64,000 nucleotides of DNA from Solobacterium sp. (GCA_017469885.1 JAFUFO010000015.1:1-64000), one strand, 5' to 3'; positions 42,103-50,688 are shown, numbered from the stretch's first letter. Numbers and translations: made by a program. Notes: generated by a model from the sequence alone, not told the origin.

Positions 42103-43200
42103 TCATCTTGAGAAAACTGGCGCAGGTTGTTTTGCGTGGGAACGGACAGGTTTCAGAAGACAGATGACAATCATCAGAAATCCGGAAACAAGCCGTCCGA
42201 ACATCATCGGGAATGCAAGCTTCGGCGCAAACTGTATCGAGAATGCAAGGAAGTCTCCGATCGTATACGCCGCGGCCATAAGATAGGCTACATTTACGGT
42301 TATGCCGTCGTCCTCCAGTTCCTTCAGATTCATCAGCACGGGAATATCGTTGGAAGTAGACAGAATCAGATAGGAGATGCTCTTCGGAGAGAGCTGCACT
42401 TTCTCCGCAAGCCGTTCCAGCGGCTTTTTCAGCATGCGCTGAATCAGAGCGAAGATCGGAAGGATTCCTCCGAGGAAAACACCGATCCGTACGATCACCG
42501 GATAAATCTCATCAAGCGGGGTAAGTCCTTCCAGAATGACGGGTCCTCCGGCATCCTGGAAAACCGCAATGGCGAATGAGAGATATGCGGCTGTCCGTAC
42601 CGCGAAGGCCAGACCGGAGAAAACAGGAACCATGATCTGCGGCAGAAACAGAAGACCTGCGAGCAGGATCAGCGACAGAATCATGATCGGCCATGTGTTC
42701 CGCAGCATCATGTCCATGGGCATCCCGCAGAAGGAACCGGTAATCAGACAGTTGAGAGGCAGGGTAATAAAAGCGATGGATAGCCCTTTTACGGCTGCCT
42801 TTCGCTGTCTGCCTGCGGTGTTGGAGAGGGAAAGGGGTACTGCGCCGGTCACCGCAGTTCCGAAAAAGGACGAGACAATCAGTCCGTTGTACAGACCGGC
42901 TGTCGGATCGACGGCAATCTGTTTTGCCAGATAGGCTCCGCCGGCGTCGCAGCTGAAGAGAATACCTGCCAGCAGTGAGGGGTCGCAGCCGGCGGATTCC
43001 AGTAATGGTGTGACATGCGGGGCGATATGAACGGCAATCCACGGAGATAACGCCATAAAGCCCGTCATTAACAGTAATAATTCGACGATGACACCGAGCC
43101 CTTCCTTCAGTGCATCGCCAAGTCCGAGATGCCCTCCGGTCAGAAGATCGGTTGCCGCAATTCCGAAGAATACCGCCGCCGCAATACTCATGATCTGCAT
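42103..43200 (-). CDS. EutH-like ethanolamine transporter family protein
   Basis: A 365-residue membrane protein with about ten helices. The segments SLLAGILFSCDAGGAYLAKQ and YLILSTSNDIPVLMNLKELE, and the ending AYTIGDFLAFSIQFAPKLAF, match the pattern of EutH, the ethanolamine permease of the eut operon. No other eut gene is present. It is instead second in a minus-strand unit with an SIS-domain gene, divergent from a PTS/deglycase operon. It is a little shorter than EutH (~400), missing part of the N-terminus, and its start has a poor ribosome binding site. It may carry an amine released by the deglycases; that is inference. Confidence 0.8.
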   Translation of the reverse strand: MQIMSIAAAVFFGIAATDLLTGGHLGLGDALKEGLGVIVELLLLMTGFMALSPWIAVHIAPHVTPLLESAGCDPSLLAGILFSCDAGGAYLAKQIAVDPTAGLYNGLIVSSFFGTAVTGAVPLSLSNTAGRQRKAAVKGLSIAFITLPLNCLITGSFCGMPMDMMLRNTWPIMILSLILLAGLLFLPQIMVPVFSGLAFAVRTAAYLSFAIAVFQDAGGPVILEGLTPLDEIYPVIVRIGVFLGGILPIFALIQRMLKKPLERLAEKVQLSPKSISYLILSTSNDIPVLMNLKELEDDGITVNVAYLMAAAYTIGDFLAFSIQFAPKLAFPMMFGRLVSGFLMIVICLLKPVRSHAKQPAPVFSR

Positions 43201-43220
43201 TGATCAGAACGTACCGCCGC

Positions 43221-44345
43221 TTATCTGCGGCCGGGCGTATCCTCGCTGAAGGGACTGTTGATATAATTCTCGGATTTTGAGGAAACGTATTTTTCCATCT
43301 GACGCTGAAGCGGATGCTTGTTCCAGCGGTCAAGATCGTCGGTGAGCTTCCACGCTGTAAGCTGGAAGAACGGAAGAATGCAGAGCGGAGTCATCTCCTC
43401 CGGAACACTGCAGGGAATATTGAAGATCTTATCTCCGGTGTAATCCGGATCGGTTGTCACAAGGAATGCATTCGGTGTCACAATCTTTGTGCCGTCATAG
43501 ATCTTGCGGATGCGCTCTGTGCCGATGCCGGCCTCAATCAGGAATACCGTATAGCGCGGCGTCATTTGAATGTTCGGACCGTGGATATATTCTTCAACTT
43601 CATAGGCGCCTGTAGGGATACTGACGGTTTCGCCGAATTTGAGCGCGCCTTCCATCGCTGTGCCGATATTGGCGCCGACGCCGCATACATAAGCATTTGT
43701 GAGACCGGACAGAGCCTGGAAGTTTTTCTCATAGAAGGAAGTCCAGTTTTTCTGTGCCGCTTCATTGATATCCGCACAGCTGCGGAGCTGTTCCTTCAGG
43801 GTATCGGCTTCTTCTTTTGTCAGCTTTCCGGACGCCAGGCCTGCTTCAACCGCAAACAGCATGAAGAACAGTGCAAGCGTTGTGACACCACGGGTAACAT
43901 AACCGACGGTTTCCCGTCCGACGCCGTAATTTGCGGCAACGTCGCACTTCTTTGCAAGATCGCTTTCCAGATCGCCGGTAAGCGCAATGCAGCGGCGTCC
44001 TTTGCTTTTAACAACATCAGCTGCTTCAAGTGCGTTCAGGCTGTATCCGCTCTGGGAAACAATTACGACCATGTCGTCTTCACGAATGTCGTTTTCAGAA
44101 GTCACAAATGTGAACGGCGCAACGATCTTCACTTCGACGCCGAGATACCGGCGGACAAATGCGCGCGCACATGTGGATCCGTTCATCGATGAACCGCAGG
44201 CAATGATCCAGATCGTCCGGAAGCTGCCGCTCATGAATTCTTCTACGACCGGCTTTGTGAGTTCTGCGCTCTGTTCAACATTGGCGCGGATGTATTCCGG
44301 GCATGATGCGATGTAGTCCTGCATGGTTTTCCTGTGTTCTGTCAT
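43221..44345 (-). CDS. SIS domain protein, GlmS-like sugar-phosphate isomerase/deglycase
   Basis: A 374-residue protein made of two SIS domains, as in the isomerase half of GlmS. Seen are ACGSSMNGSTCARAF near residue 49, VSQSGYSLNALEAADVV near 98, a second-domain CGVGANIGTAMEGALKFGET and the catalytic-type EVEEYIHGPNIQMTP. It lacks a glutaminase domain. In PTS operons for fructoselysine and glucoselysine such proteins split the 6-phosphorylated Amadori compound into hexose 6-phosphate and the amine (GfrE/GfrF type). GGAGG lies 7-8 bp before the ATG. It heads the minus-strand arm and faces the EIIB gene across an operator-rich gap. Confidence 0.82.
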   Translation of the reverse strand: MTEHRKTMQDYIASCPEYIRANVEQSAELTKPVVEEFMSGSFRTIWIIACGSSMNGSTCARAFVRRYLGVEVKIVAPFTFVTSENDIREDDMVVIVSQSGYSLNALEAADVVKSKGRRCIALTGDLESDLAKKCDVAANYGVGRETVGYVTRGVTTLALFFMLFAVEAGLASGKLTKEEADTLKEQLRSCADINEAAQKNWTSFYEKNFQALSGLTNAYVCGVGANIGTAMEGALKFGETVSIPTGAYEVEEYIHGPNIQMTPRYTVFLIEAGIGTERIRKIYDGTKIVTPNAFLVTTDPDYTGDKIFNIPCSVPEEMTPLCILPFFQLTAWKLTDDLDRWNKHPLQRQMEKYVSSKSENYINSPFSEDTPGRR

Positions 44346-44409
44346 CCTGTTAAATCCTCCAATCTTAATGACTCGGGTACAGAGGAGATGTCATAAAACT
44401 CCCTGTAGC

Positions 44410-44444
44410 AATTACAATATAGCACATGTTTGTAATATTGTAAT
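44410..44444. promoter_or_regulatory. Inverted-repeat operator candidate in the divergent region
   Basis: ATTACAATAT (44411-44420) and ATATTGTAAT (44435-44444) are exact inverse copies 14 bp apart, 65-100 bp upstream of the SIS gene start. The ATTGTAAT core recurs in the palindrome at 44611. The 370-bp gap 44346-44715 holds these sites and promoters but no gene. Confidence 0.55.
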
Positions 44445-44583
44445 AACAAATAACAAAAATTTTCGTTTTTGTGTGCAGATCCTGAACGGATCATTCGAAA
44501 ATGAAGAAAAATGGCTATTTAATAAGGCTTTTTAATAGTTATAAGCAGGCTCTGAAGCAGCGCACAATTTGTGAAAATGCTTA

Positions 44584-44622
44584 TTGACAACAAAATTACA
44601 GGTGATTATATTGTAATTACAA
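44584..44622 (+). promoter_or_regulatory. PTS operon promoter overlapped by a palindromic operator
   Basis: TTGACA (44584-44589), 17 bp, TATATT (44607-44612). The perfect 12-bp palindrome TTGTAATTACAA (44611-44622) overlaps the end of the -10 and the expected start point, an ideal repressor position. GTAATTAC resembles the GTnTAnAC-like sites of HutC-type GntR regulators such as the one at 48781. Confidence 0.68.
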
Positions 44623-44715
44623 CATAACAAAATCCTGCGTCAGATGGAGACGGCCGCTCTTCTGGCAACGGATGGTGTCAGATGAAACTGAACAGTTTCA
44701 GGAAAGGAGAGATAT

Positions 44716-45192
44716 ATGCCGGATATTCTGCTGACAAGAATCGACAACAGACTCGTGCATGGCCAGGTCGGCGTTGCATGGACAAGTTCTCTTGCCGGCT
44801 GCAACCTCATCGTAGTTGCGGATGATCTGGTGGCGAAGGATGAAGTACAGCAGTCTCTGATGCGGGCAACCGCACAGAATGCCGGATGCGGAATCCGCTT
44901 CTTCACGCTTGAGAAAACCATCAACGTGATTCACAAAGCTTCACCCGCCCAGCACATCTTCCTGGTCGTGCGCAACCCGCAGAGTGCCAGAACTCTCCTC
45001 GAGGGGGGCGTGCCGATCGACAAACTCTGCATCGGAAACATGCACGTCGGACCGGGAAAGAGAGTATCCAACGAAACCCATGTCTATGTAGATGACAAAG
45101 ATCTTGAAGATCTGCGCTTCATCCGCAGCATGGGCACAGACGTTTACATCCAGATTGCTCCGGGTGACCGGAAGTATGACTTCGAAATTTAA
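44716..45192 (+). CDS. PTS mannose/fructose/sorbose family EIIB component
   Basis: A 158-residue cytosolic EIIB. The phosphorylated His lies in TRIDNRLVHGQVGVAW (about residue 15), the family signature. FLVVRNPQSARTLLEGG and LCIGNMHVGPGKR are typical later blocks. It takes phosphate from EIIA (49576) and passes it to the incoming sugar. GGAAAGGAGAG precedes the start. It opens the plus-strand arm: EIIB, EIIC, EIID, SIS deglycase, PfkB kinase, GntR, EIIA, HAD. Confidence 0.94.
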   Translation: MPDILLTRIDNRLVHGQVGVAWTSSLAGCNLIVVADDLVAKDEVQQSLMRATAQNAGCGIRFFTLEKTINVIHKASPAQHIFLVVRNPQSARTLLEGGVPIDKLCIGNMHVGPGKRVSNETHVYVDDKDLEDLRFIRSMGTDVYIQIAPGDRKYDFEI

Positions 45193-45231
45193 TTAGAAAC
45201 ATCTTTTACAAAAGAGGAAGGAAAACCAGAA

Positions 45232-46023
45232 ATGCAAATTACGCTTATGCAGGGCATATTGATCATGATCGTGGTCTTCATCTGTGCCTTTGACAAACAC
45301 ATGGAAGCGTTCATGTGGTTCAGACCGCTTGTTGTTGCGTTCTTTACCGGAATCATGCTGGGCGATGTACAGCTCGGCCTGAAGGCAGGCGCAGTTACAG
45401 AGCTCTCTTATCTTGGACTTCTCACGGTCGGCGGAACCGTTCCGCCCGATCCTCTGTTCGCCGGTCTTATGACAACCGTTCTTGCCTACACGACCGGTCA
45501 GGACGTTACCGCTGCCATGGGTCTTGCGATTCCGTTTGCGCTCATCGGTCAGTGGATCGGTATCGCGACAAACACACTGTATGCAGGTTTCCTGCCGGCA
45601 GTTGACAAGGCTGCTCAGGAAGGTGATGAAAAGAAGATCGGACGCATCATGTTCACCGGTCAGTTCATCTACGCGATCGCATTCGCAATTGCGGCATTCC
45701 TGTCCGTATATGCATTCCAGAGCGGCATCGCAGCGTTTGTCAATTCATTCCCTGCATGGCTGATTCACGGCTTCGAAGTAGCCGGCGGTCTGATGCCTGC
45801 AGTAGGTCTTGCGCTCCTGCTGGTTGTCATGCTGAAGGGTGAGAACATTCCTTACCTGCTCGCAGGATTTGTCATCATGATCATTACCAACTGCCAGAAC
45901 ATTCTCCCGGTTGCGATTCTTGCCGGTGCGATTGCCTGGATCGGTTACACGAATGATGTAAAGAAAAACAAGGAAACTGTTACGGCAGAGCCGGCAGAGG
46001 AGGATTATTCCGATGGCATCTGA
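45232..46023 (+). CDS. PTS mannose/fructose/sorbose family EIIC component
   Basis: A 263-residue integral membrane subunit with about seven hydrophobic helices, forming the sugar channel with EIID. It shows MQGILIMIVVFICAFDKHME, then GIMLGDVQLGLKAGAVTELS and LGLLTVGGTVPPDPLFAGLM, classical for this family. The C-terminal tail is charged. It starts 40 bp after EIIB with AGAGGAAGG, and its last 11 bp overlap the EIID start, giving coupled translation. Confidence 0.93.
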   Translation: MQITLMQGILIMIVVFICAFDKHMEAFMWFRPLVVAFFTGIMLGDVQLGLKAGAVTELSYLGLLTVGGTVPPDPLFAGLMTTVLAYTTGQDVTAAMGLAIPFALIGQWIGIATNTLYAGFLPAVDKAAQEGDEKKIGRIMFTGQFIYAIAFAIAAFLSVYAFQSGIAAFVNSFPAWLIHGFEVAGGLMPAVGLALLLVVMLKGENIPYLLAGFVIMIITNCQNILPVAILAGAIAWIGYTNDVKKNKETVTAEPAEEDYSDGI

Positions 46024-46804
46024 AAACAAGATTACAAAAAAAGATCTCAATAAAATGGCGTATATGTCGCTGTTTGAACAGTCCTGCTTCAGCTTTGAGC
46101 GTATGCAGGCGGTTGGATTCGCCTGGGGTATGTCCGACTGCTTCCGCAAGATCTTCGGAAAGAACAACGAAGAGATGGGAAAAGCGCTTCAGAACAACCT
46201 CGACTTTATCAACACAGAGCCGCATATGGCCGCAATCCTGCAGGGTCTCGTTGTTTCGATGGAGGAATCCGGTCAGGACCGCGAACTGATTCACAGCCTC
46301 AAGACCGGTCTCTTCGGTCCGCTGGCAGGTCTCGGTGATGCGATCTGGTGGTATACCGCAATGCCGATCGTAGCGGCAATCTGCTGCTCGCTGGCAGGTC
46401 AGGGAAGTGTTCTCGGACCGATCATCTACATTGCATTCTGGGCAATCACCGCTATCGTTACACGTATCTGGTTTGTACGCATGGGTTACAACGCAGGCCT
46501 TACAGCCGTCAAGTACATCGGCGACAATGCGGCAGCGCTCACCAAAGCTGCAGGCATCCTCGGCGTTATGGTTGTCGGCGGTCTGATTCCGTCCTATGTA
46601 TCCTTCGCATTCCCGGAGAGCCTTGTCGTAGCCGGCAACGTTTCGATCCAGGGTATCTTCGATTCCATTCTTCCGAGCCTGCTGCCGCTGGTATTCGTAT
46701 TCGTGCTGTACTGGCTCTTCAAGAAGAAGAACGTCAACACCATGAAGCTCATCATCGCCGTTATCGTATTCTCGATCATCATGGCGGCGATCGGCATCAT
46801 GTAA
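46013..46804 (+). CDS. PTS mannose/fructose/sorbose family EIID component
   Basis: A 263-residue EIID. It shows the family opening SLFEQSCFSFERMQAVGFAW, the FINTEPHMAAILQGLVVSME block, the GLFGPLAGLGDAIWWYT motif and C-terminal helices. With EIIC it forms the membrane part of the permease. GAGGAGG lies within the EIIC gene 8-12 bp before the start. A hairpin follows 41 bp later, before the deglycase gene. Confidence 0.94.
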   Translation: MASENKITKKDLNKMAYMSLFEQSCFSFERMQAVGFAWGMSDCFRKIFGKNNEEMGKALQNNLDFINTEPHMAAILQGLVVSMEESGQDRELIHSLKTGLFGPLAGLGDAIWWYTAMPIVAAICCSLAGQGSVLGPIIYIAFWAITAIVTRIWFVRMGYNAGLTAVKYIGDNAAALTKAAGILGVMVVGGLIPSYVSFAFPESLVVAGNVSIQGIFDSILPSLLPLVFVFVLYWLFKKKNVNTMKLIIAVIVFSIIMAAIGIM

Positions 46805-46844
46805 TCGCATTACATCCTTATTAGAGAACATAAAGAACAACCGG

Positions 46845-46880
46845 GAAAGCCTGCTTGCGCTGTGTGGGCAGGCTTTCTTT
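46845..46880 (+). terminator. Intra-operon hairpin between EIID and the deglycase gene
   Basis: GAAAGCCTGC and GCAGGCTTTC form a perfect 10-bp stem with a 13-base loop, but only CTTTG follows. It is likely a leaky terminator or an mRNA-stabilising element that lowers expression of downstream genes relative to the permease. Confidence 0.6.
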
Positions 46881-46914
46881 GAAACAGAATGAAGACAGAA
46901 AGGCGGGAAAAAAC

Positions 46915-47913
46915 ATGATTAATTTTGATGAAGCACAGATTATTGCCAACGGAGCACTGATCAGCTCTCAGCGGGCAGACATTGAAGCAATTGCCGACCG
47001 TATCTATGACAGCGGATTTGATCTTCTGCTGTTTACATCCAGCGGCGGTTCACAGGCAATGCTGGATCCGTTTCCGTTCTATATCCGTCACATGTCCGCG
47101 CTGCCGGTCGAAAACATCCTGGCTGCGGATCTGATGCTCGGCGGTTCAAACCGGATCAGTGATAAAACGGTCGCCTTTCTGACTTCCAAATCCGGTGATA
47201 CCGGTGAGACTGTGAAAGCCGCAAACTGGCTGAAAGAACGGGGTGTCCGGATCGTCAGTGTATGCGGAAAGGCGGATTCCGTACTGGAATCCATCAGTGA
47301 TGACTGTGTTGTCTACGGCGAGGGACGCCCGCAGGAACTTGTGTTCTATTACCTGATCGGCCGGATCCTGTACCGCAACGGAGACTTTGCGGATTATCCG
47401 AAGTTTGCGGATGAGCTGAACGGTCTTGCATATGCGCTTGCGCAGGTCCGCAAGCAGGCAGATGAAAAGTGCCGTCAGTACGCGCTGGATTACCACAAGG
47501 AGCCGTACAACATCTGGGTCGGATCAGGCGACCTCTGGCCGACCGCATACTCCTACAGCATGTGTGTTCTGGAGGAGAGCCAGTGGATCCGCACCAAGAG
47601 CGTATCCAGCCCGGAATTCTTCCACGGAACACTGGAGCTTCTGGAAGACGATGTATGCATGACACTGCTTCTTACCGAAGGACCGACGCGCGTTCTGGAT
47701 GAACGGGTAAAGGAATTCGCGCAGCGTCATACAAAGAAACTCACCTGCTTTGACACAAAAGATTATGAGCTTCCCGGAATCAGCGATGAATTCCGGAAGT
47801 ATCTGAGTCCGGTGGTCATGGCCGCAGTGCTGCAGAGAATAAGTAAGAATATCGAGGAAATCACAGGGCACTCCCTGGATATCCGCCGCTATTACCGGAA
47901 AGAGAATTACTGA
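46915..47913 (+). CDS. SIS domain fructoselysine/glucoselysine 6-phosphate deglycase-like protein
   Basis: About 332 residues from the ATG at 46915, which follows AAGGCGGGA; an ATG 60 bp earlier lies in the upstream hairpin. It has two SIS domains: LLLFTSSGGSQAMLDPF, AFLTSKSGDTGETVKAANWL, and the FrlB-like SQWIRTKSVSSPEFFHGTLE with the catalytic-region Glu. FrlB-type enzymes cleave fructoselysine 6-phosphate to glucose 6-phosphate and lysine. Here the PTS would deliver the phosphorylated substrate. It precedes a PfkB kinase by 1 bp, the frlB-frlD order. The exact amine and sugar are not readable. Confidence 0.85.
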   Translation: MINFDEAQIIANGALISSQRADIEAIADRIYDSGFDLLLFTSSGGSQAMLDPFPFYIRHMSALPVENILAADLMLGGSNRISDKTVAFLTSKSGDTGETVKAANWLKERGVRIVSVCGKADSVLESISDDCVVYGEGRPQELVFYYLIGRILYRNGDFADYPKFADELNGLAYALAQVRKQADEKCRQYALDYHKEPYNIWVGSGDLWPTAYSYSMCVLEESQWIRTKSVSSPEFFHGTLELLEDDVCMTLLLTEGPTRVLDERVKEFAQRHTKKLTCFDTKDYELPGISDEFRKYLSPVVMAAVLQRISKNIEEITGHSLDIRRYYRKENY

Positions 47914-47914
47914 G

Positions 47915-48754
47915 ATGAAACTGATTGCGCTTGGAGACAACTGTGTCGATGTTTACTGCAATAAGAATGAAGTGCATCCCGGCGGGAATGCGGTGAATGT
48001 TTCAGTACATGCGGCGCGCTGCGGAGCACAGTCGGAGTATATCGGTAATCTCGCTGATGATGATTATGCAGCGCATCTGATCAAAGCACTGAAAAAGAAC
48101 GGGGTCCGGTATGACCGCTGTCCGGTGATTCCGAATTCCGTCACAAAACAATGCGTCTATGAGGTGACAGACGGCGAACGCAGTTTCGTGAAAGTTGTGA
48201 CCGGTGATGCATGGGCGGGACCGGTTACGGTCAGCGAAGAACTGAAGGAGGTTCTTTCGCAGGCAGATGTAATTGTCAGCTCATGCAATGCCAAAATTCC
48301 CGAACAGCTGTCTCTTGTGGAGGAGCTTCCGCCGGTATTTGTATTTGATTTCGGCGAGAAGGATAAATACCGCACCGATGAATACTGCGATATGGTCTGC
48401 AAAGCGATCGATCTTGCGATGTTTTCCTGCAGTCCGATGTCGGAAGAGGAATTTGCGGCGTTTGCCCGTCCGTATCATGAACGCGGCGTCATTCATGTGC
48501 TTGCGACCATGGGCGGCGAGGGGCAGATCATCTCCAACGGATCACAGATTCTCCGCAGGCGGATTCGCCAGGTAACACCTCATGATACAATGGGAGCTGG
48601 AGATTCCTTCCTCGCGGGATTTGTCTGCACATTGCAGAAATCCGGCTGGAAAAAGGGCATGCGGATGCCGTCCGGCGCGCTGGAGGAAGCACTTCTGGCA
48701 GGCCAGAATGTATCCAGAGAAAATGTTCTTTCTCCCGGAGGATTCGGCGACTGA
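47915..48754 (+). CDS. PfkB family fructoselysine kinase-like protein
   Basis: A 279-residue ribokinase-type sugar kinase. It shows MKLIALGDNCVDVYCNKNEV with HPGGNAVNVSVHAARCG (PfkB signature 1) and TPHDTMGAGDSFLAGFVCTL with the catalytic Asp (signature 2). It resembles FrlD, which phosphorylates fructoselysine taken up unphosphorylated. Its presence beside a PTS, which already phosphorylates during transport, is odd. It may handle a second, non-PTS substrate or an intracellular product. It starts immediately after the deglycase stop. Confidence 0.85.
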   Translation: MKLIALGDNCVDVYCNKNEVHPGGNAVNVSVHAARCGAQSEYIGNLADDDYAAHLIKALKKNGVRYDRCPVIPNSVTKQCVYEVTDGERSFVKVVTGDAWAGPVTVSEELKEVLSQADVIVSSCNAKIPEQLSLVEELPPVFVFDFGEKDKYRTDEYCDMVCKAIDLAMFSCSPMSEEEFAAFARPYHERGVIHVLATMGGEGQIISNGSQILRRRIRQVTPHDTMGAGDSFLAGFVCTLQKSGWKKGMRMPSGALEEALLAGQNVSRENVLSPGGFGD

Positions 48755-48780
48755 CAGTAACACACTACGGAGATACAGAT

Positions 48781-49530
48781 ATGAGCGCAATTAAGGGATT
48801 ACGACTGGATAAAGGCATTCCGATGCCGTTATATGAACAGCTGCGGCAGGGACTTCTGTCCGCAATCATGGACGGCACGCTTCCCGCCGGCAGTAAGATG
48901 CCGACGGAAGAGGAACTGTGTGCGGCCTATGGAATCTCGCGGCCGGTTGTCCGGCAGGCGTACAATGCCCTGATTGAGTCCGGTCATGTCGAGCGTAAGC
49001 GCGGAGTCGGCACCTTTGTGCTGGCATCCAACAGCCGCGGGCGCTTTATTGACAAGCAGTACAGTTTCGAAAAGGAAATGTCCATTCTCGGTCTTCCTCA
49101 TGAAACACGGCTTGTCCGTGAAGAGTGGCTTGACGGCGCAGAGGTATTCTTCAAGGATCAGACACCCTATGCGGGGCGTGTCCGTCATATCGTGAGAATG
49201 CGCTACGCAGCCGAAAAACCGTTTGTGCTTGTGGAAAACTATGTTCCGGAATCTGTATTTCCGGGAATCGATACCTATGACTTTGCCGTACGTTCGCTCT
49301 ATAACGTCATGGAAACGGAGTACGGTGTGCACATTGCCCGCTCGCACCGCAGACTCGCGGCGATTCTTGCGGATGAGCGGATTGCGGCAGCGCTCGGAAT
49401 TGAACAGAACGCACCGGTCATGATGGTTGAAAACCTCGTTTATGACCAGTATGAACGCGCGGTTGATCTCAGCCGTGAATATCTCGACGGTGCCACAAAG
49501 ACATTTGAATTTCAGGTTTTTAATTCGTAA
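48781..49530 (+). CDS. GntR family (HutC/UTRA) transcriptional regulator
   Basis: A 249-residue repressor of the HutC subfamily. The winged helix is MPTEEELCAAYGISRPVVRQ with the wing KRGVGTFV. The C-terminal UTRA domain (RVRHIVRMRYAAEKPFVLVE; VVHIARSHRRLAAILADE-like) binds a phosphorylated sugar effector. It sits inside the PTS operon, so it is probably self-regulating. The palindromes TTGTAATTACAA (44611) and ATTACAATAT/ATATTGTAAT (44411-44444) are its likely sites. It is the counterpart of FrlR in known fructoselysine operons. Confidence 0.9.
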   Translation: MSAIKGLRLDKGIPMPLYEQLRQGLLSAIMDGTLPAGSKMPTEEELCAAYGISRPVVRQAYNALIESGHVERKRGVGTFVLASNSRGRFIDKQYSFEKEMSILGLPHETRLVREEWLDGAEVFFKDQTPYAGRVRHIVRMRYAAEKPFVLVENYVPESVFPGIDTYDFAVRSLYNVMETEYGVHIARSHRRLAAILADERIAAALGIEQNAPVMMVENLVYDQYERAVDLSREYLDGATKTFEFQVFNS

Positions 49531-49575
49531 CAGAGAGGCTGACTTCAAAAAAACCGGTCGGCCGATGGAGGCAGA

Positions 49576-50019
49576 ATGATAGGAATTATCATTACCGGAC
49601 ACGGTAATTTCGCAACCGGAATGGAAGCCAATGCAAAACTGCTCGCAGGCAACAGTATTCAGCTGACTGCGATTGACTTCACCGATACATCCACGCCGGA
49701 TGAGCTGGAACAGAAACTTGCGGACGCACTGGATCAGTACAGCAGCTGCCCGGTCACAATCGTTCTTACGGACATCATGGGCGGAACCCCCTATATGAAG
49801 GCTGCGGCGCTCAGCGTGAAACGGCCGGGTGTGCGGGTTATCTCCGGCGCCAACGCTCCGCTTCTGCTGGATCTTGTCATCAAAAACATGGCGGAAAACG
49901 ATCCGGGTGATGCCGATGCGCTCGCAGAATCGCTTCTTGAAACGGGAAAGGAAGCACTGACGATCTTCCGCATGGAAGCTCCGGTCAATGATGAGCCGGA
50001 AGACGGAGACGGAATCTGA
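49576..50019 (+). CDS. PTS mannose/fructose/sorbose family EIIA component
   Basis: A 147-residue EIIA. The phosphorylated His is in IIITGHGNFATGMEANAKLL (His about residue 9), and TIVLTDIMGGTPYMKAAAL is the second signature. It receives phosphate from HPr and passes it to EIIB (44716). Separation from B, C and D by the deglycase, kinase and regulator is unusual but occurs in related loci. GGAGG lies 7 bp before the start. The tail is acidic (VNDEPEDGDG). Confidence 0.93.
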   Translation: MIGIIITGHGNFATGMEANAKLLAGNSIQLTAIDFTDTSTPDELEQKLADALDQYSSCPVTIVLTDIMGGTPYMKAAALSVKRPGVRVISGANAPLLLDLVIKNMAENDPGDADALAESLLETGKEALTIFRMEAPVNDEPEDGDGI

Positions 50020-50025
50020 CACCGT

Positions 50026-50688
50026 ATGATCAAAGCTGTAATCTTTGATATGGACGGTGTGTTGATTGACAGTGAGATTGTTTATCTCCGCTATCAGGCG
50101 GAGAAACTTCGGGAGTCCTATCCCTGGATCAAAGACGAACATCTTTATCCATTGGTGGGTATGGACAACAAGGAAGATAAGATTTATCTTGCCGATCTGC
50201 TGGGTCATGATGCAAATGACCCGGCTTTTCTGAAGGAAATGAAGGAACTGTCAGACGGAATCTGTGTAAACTACCGTTCCATCATGCGGGAAACGGTGCC
50301 GGAACTTCTGGAAACGCTGCGCCGGAACGGATACCGGATCGGTCTTGCATCAAGCAGTTCACGCTCCAATATCATGCAGGTGCTTGGTGAATGCGGCATT
50401 GGTCCCTACTTTGAATGCGTTGTCAGCGGCGAACAGTTCGCCCGCAGTAAGCCGGATCCGGAAATCTATCGCTTTGCGATGCGTCAGATGGGTATGCAGC
50501 CGGACGAATGCCTGGTCGTGGAAGACTCCACTTACGGCGTGCAGGCAGGCTATGCGGCAGGTGTCTATATTGCCGCGCTCAGGGATACCCGCTTTCCCTT
50601 TGATCAGTCTCTGGCAGATTTCCACATTGAATCACTGGATGAAATTCCGCATGTTCTGACGAAGCTGCGAACACAGGAATTACACTGA
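50026..50688 (+). CDS. HAD family hydrolase (beta-phosphoglucomutase-like)
   Basis: A 220-residue subfamily I HAD enzyme. Motif I is VIFDMDGVLIDSE (~5-17), motif II GLASSSSR, then a Lys in RSKPDPEIYRFAMRQMG and motif IV CLVVEDSTYGVQAGYAAG. The cap helices match phosphoglucomutase/sugar-phosphatase members. It starts 6 bp after EIIA and is the last gene of the PTS operon, so it may dephosphorylate or isomerise a sugar phosphate from the same pathway. It is similar in type, but not identical, to the enzyme at 33915. Confidence 0.88.
   Translation: MIKAVIFDMDGVLIDSEIVYLRYQAEKLRESYPWIKDEHLYPLVGMDNKEDKIYLADLLGHDANDPAFLKEMKELSDGICVNYRSIMRETVPELLETLRRNGYRIGLASSSSRSNIMQVLGECGIGPYFECVVSGEQFARSKPDPEIYRFAMRQMGMQPDECLVVEDSTYGVQAGYAAGVYIAALRDTRFPFDQSLADFHIESLDEIPHVLTKLRTQELH

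Noticed and set aside
43221-44345. glmS as identity of the 374-residue SIS protein
   Set aside because: It lacks the N-terminal glutaminase domain and sits in a PTS/deglycase locus, so a deglycase or isomerase role is more likely.
44346-44715. Possible riboswitch or small RNA in the long divergent gap
   Set aside because: The region is AT-rich with operator-like palindromes and a promoter; no conserved riboswitch core or terminator with an RNA-like fold was seen.
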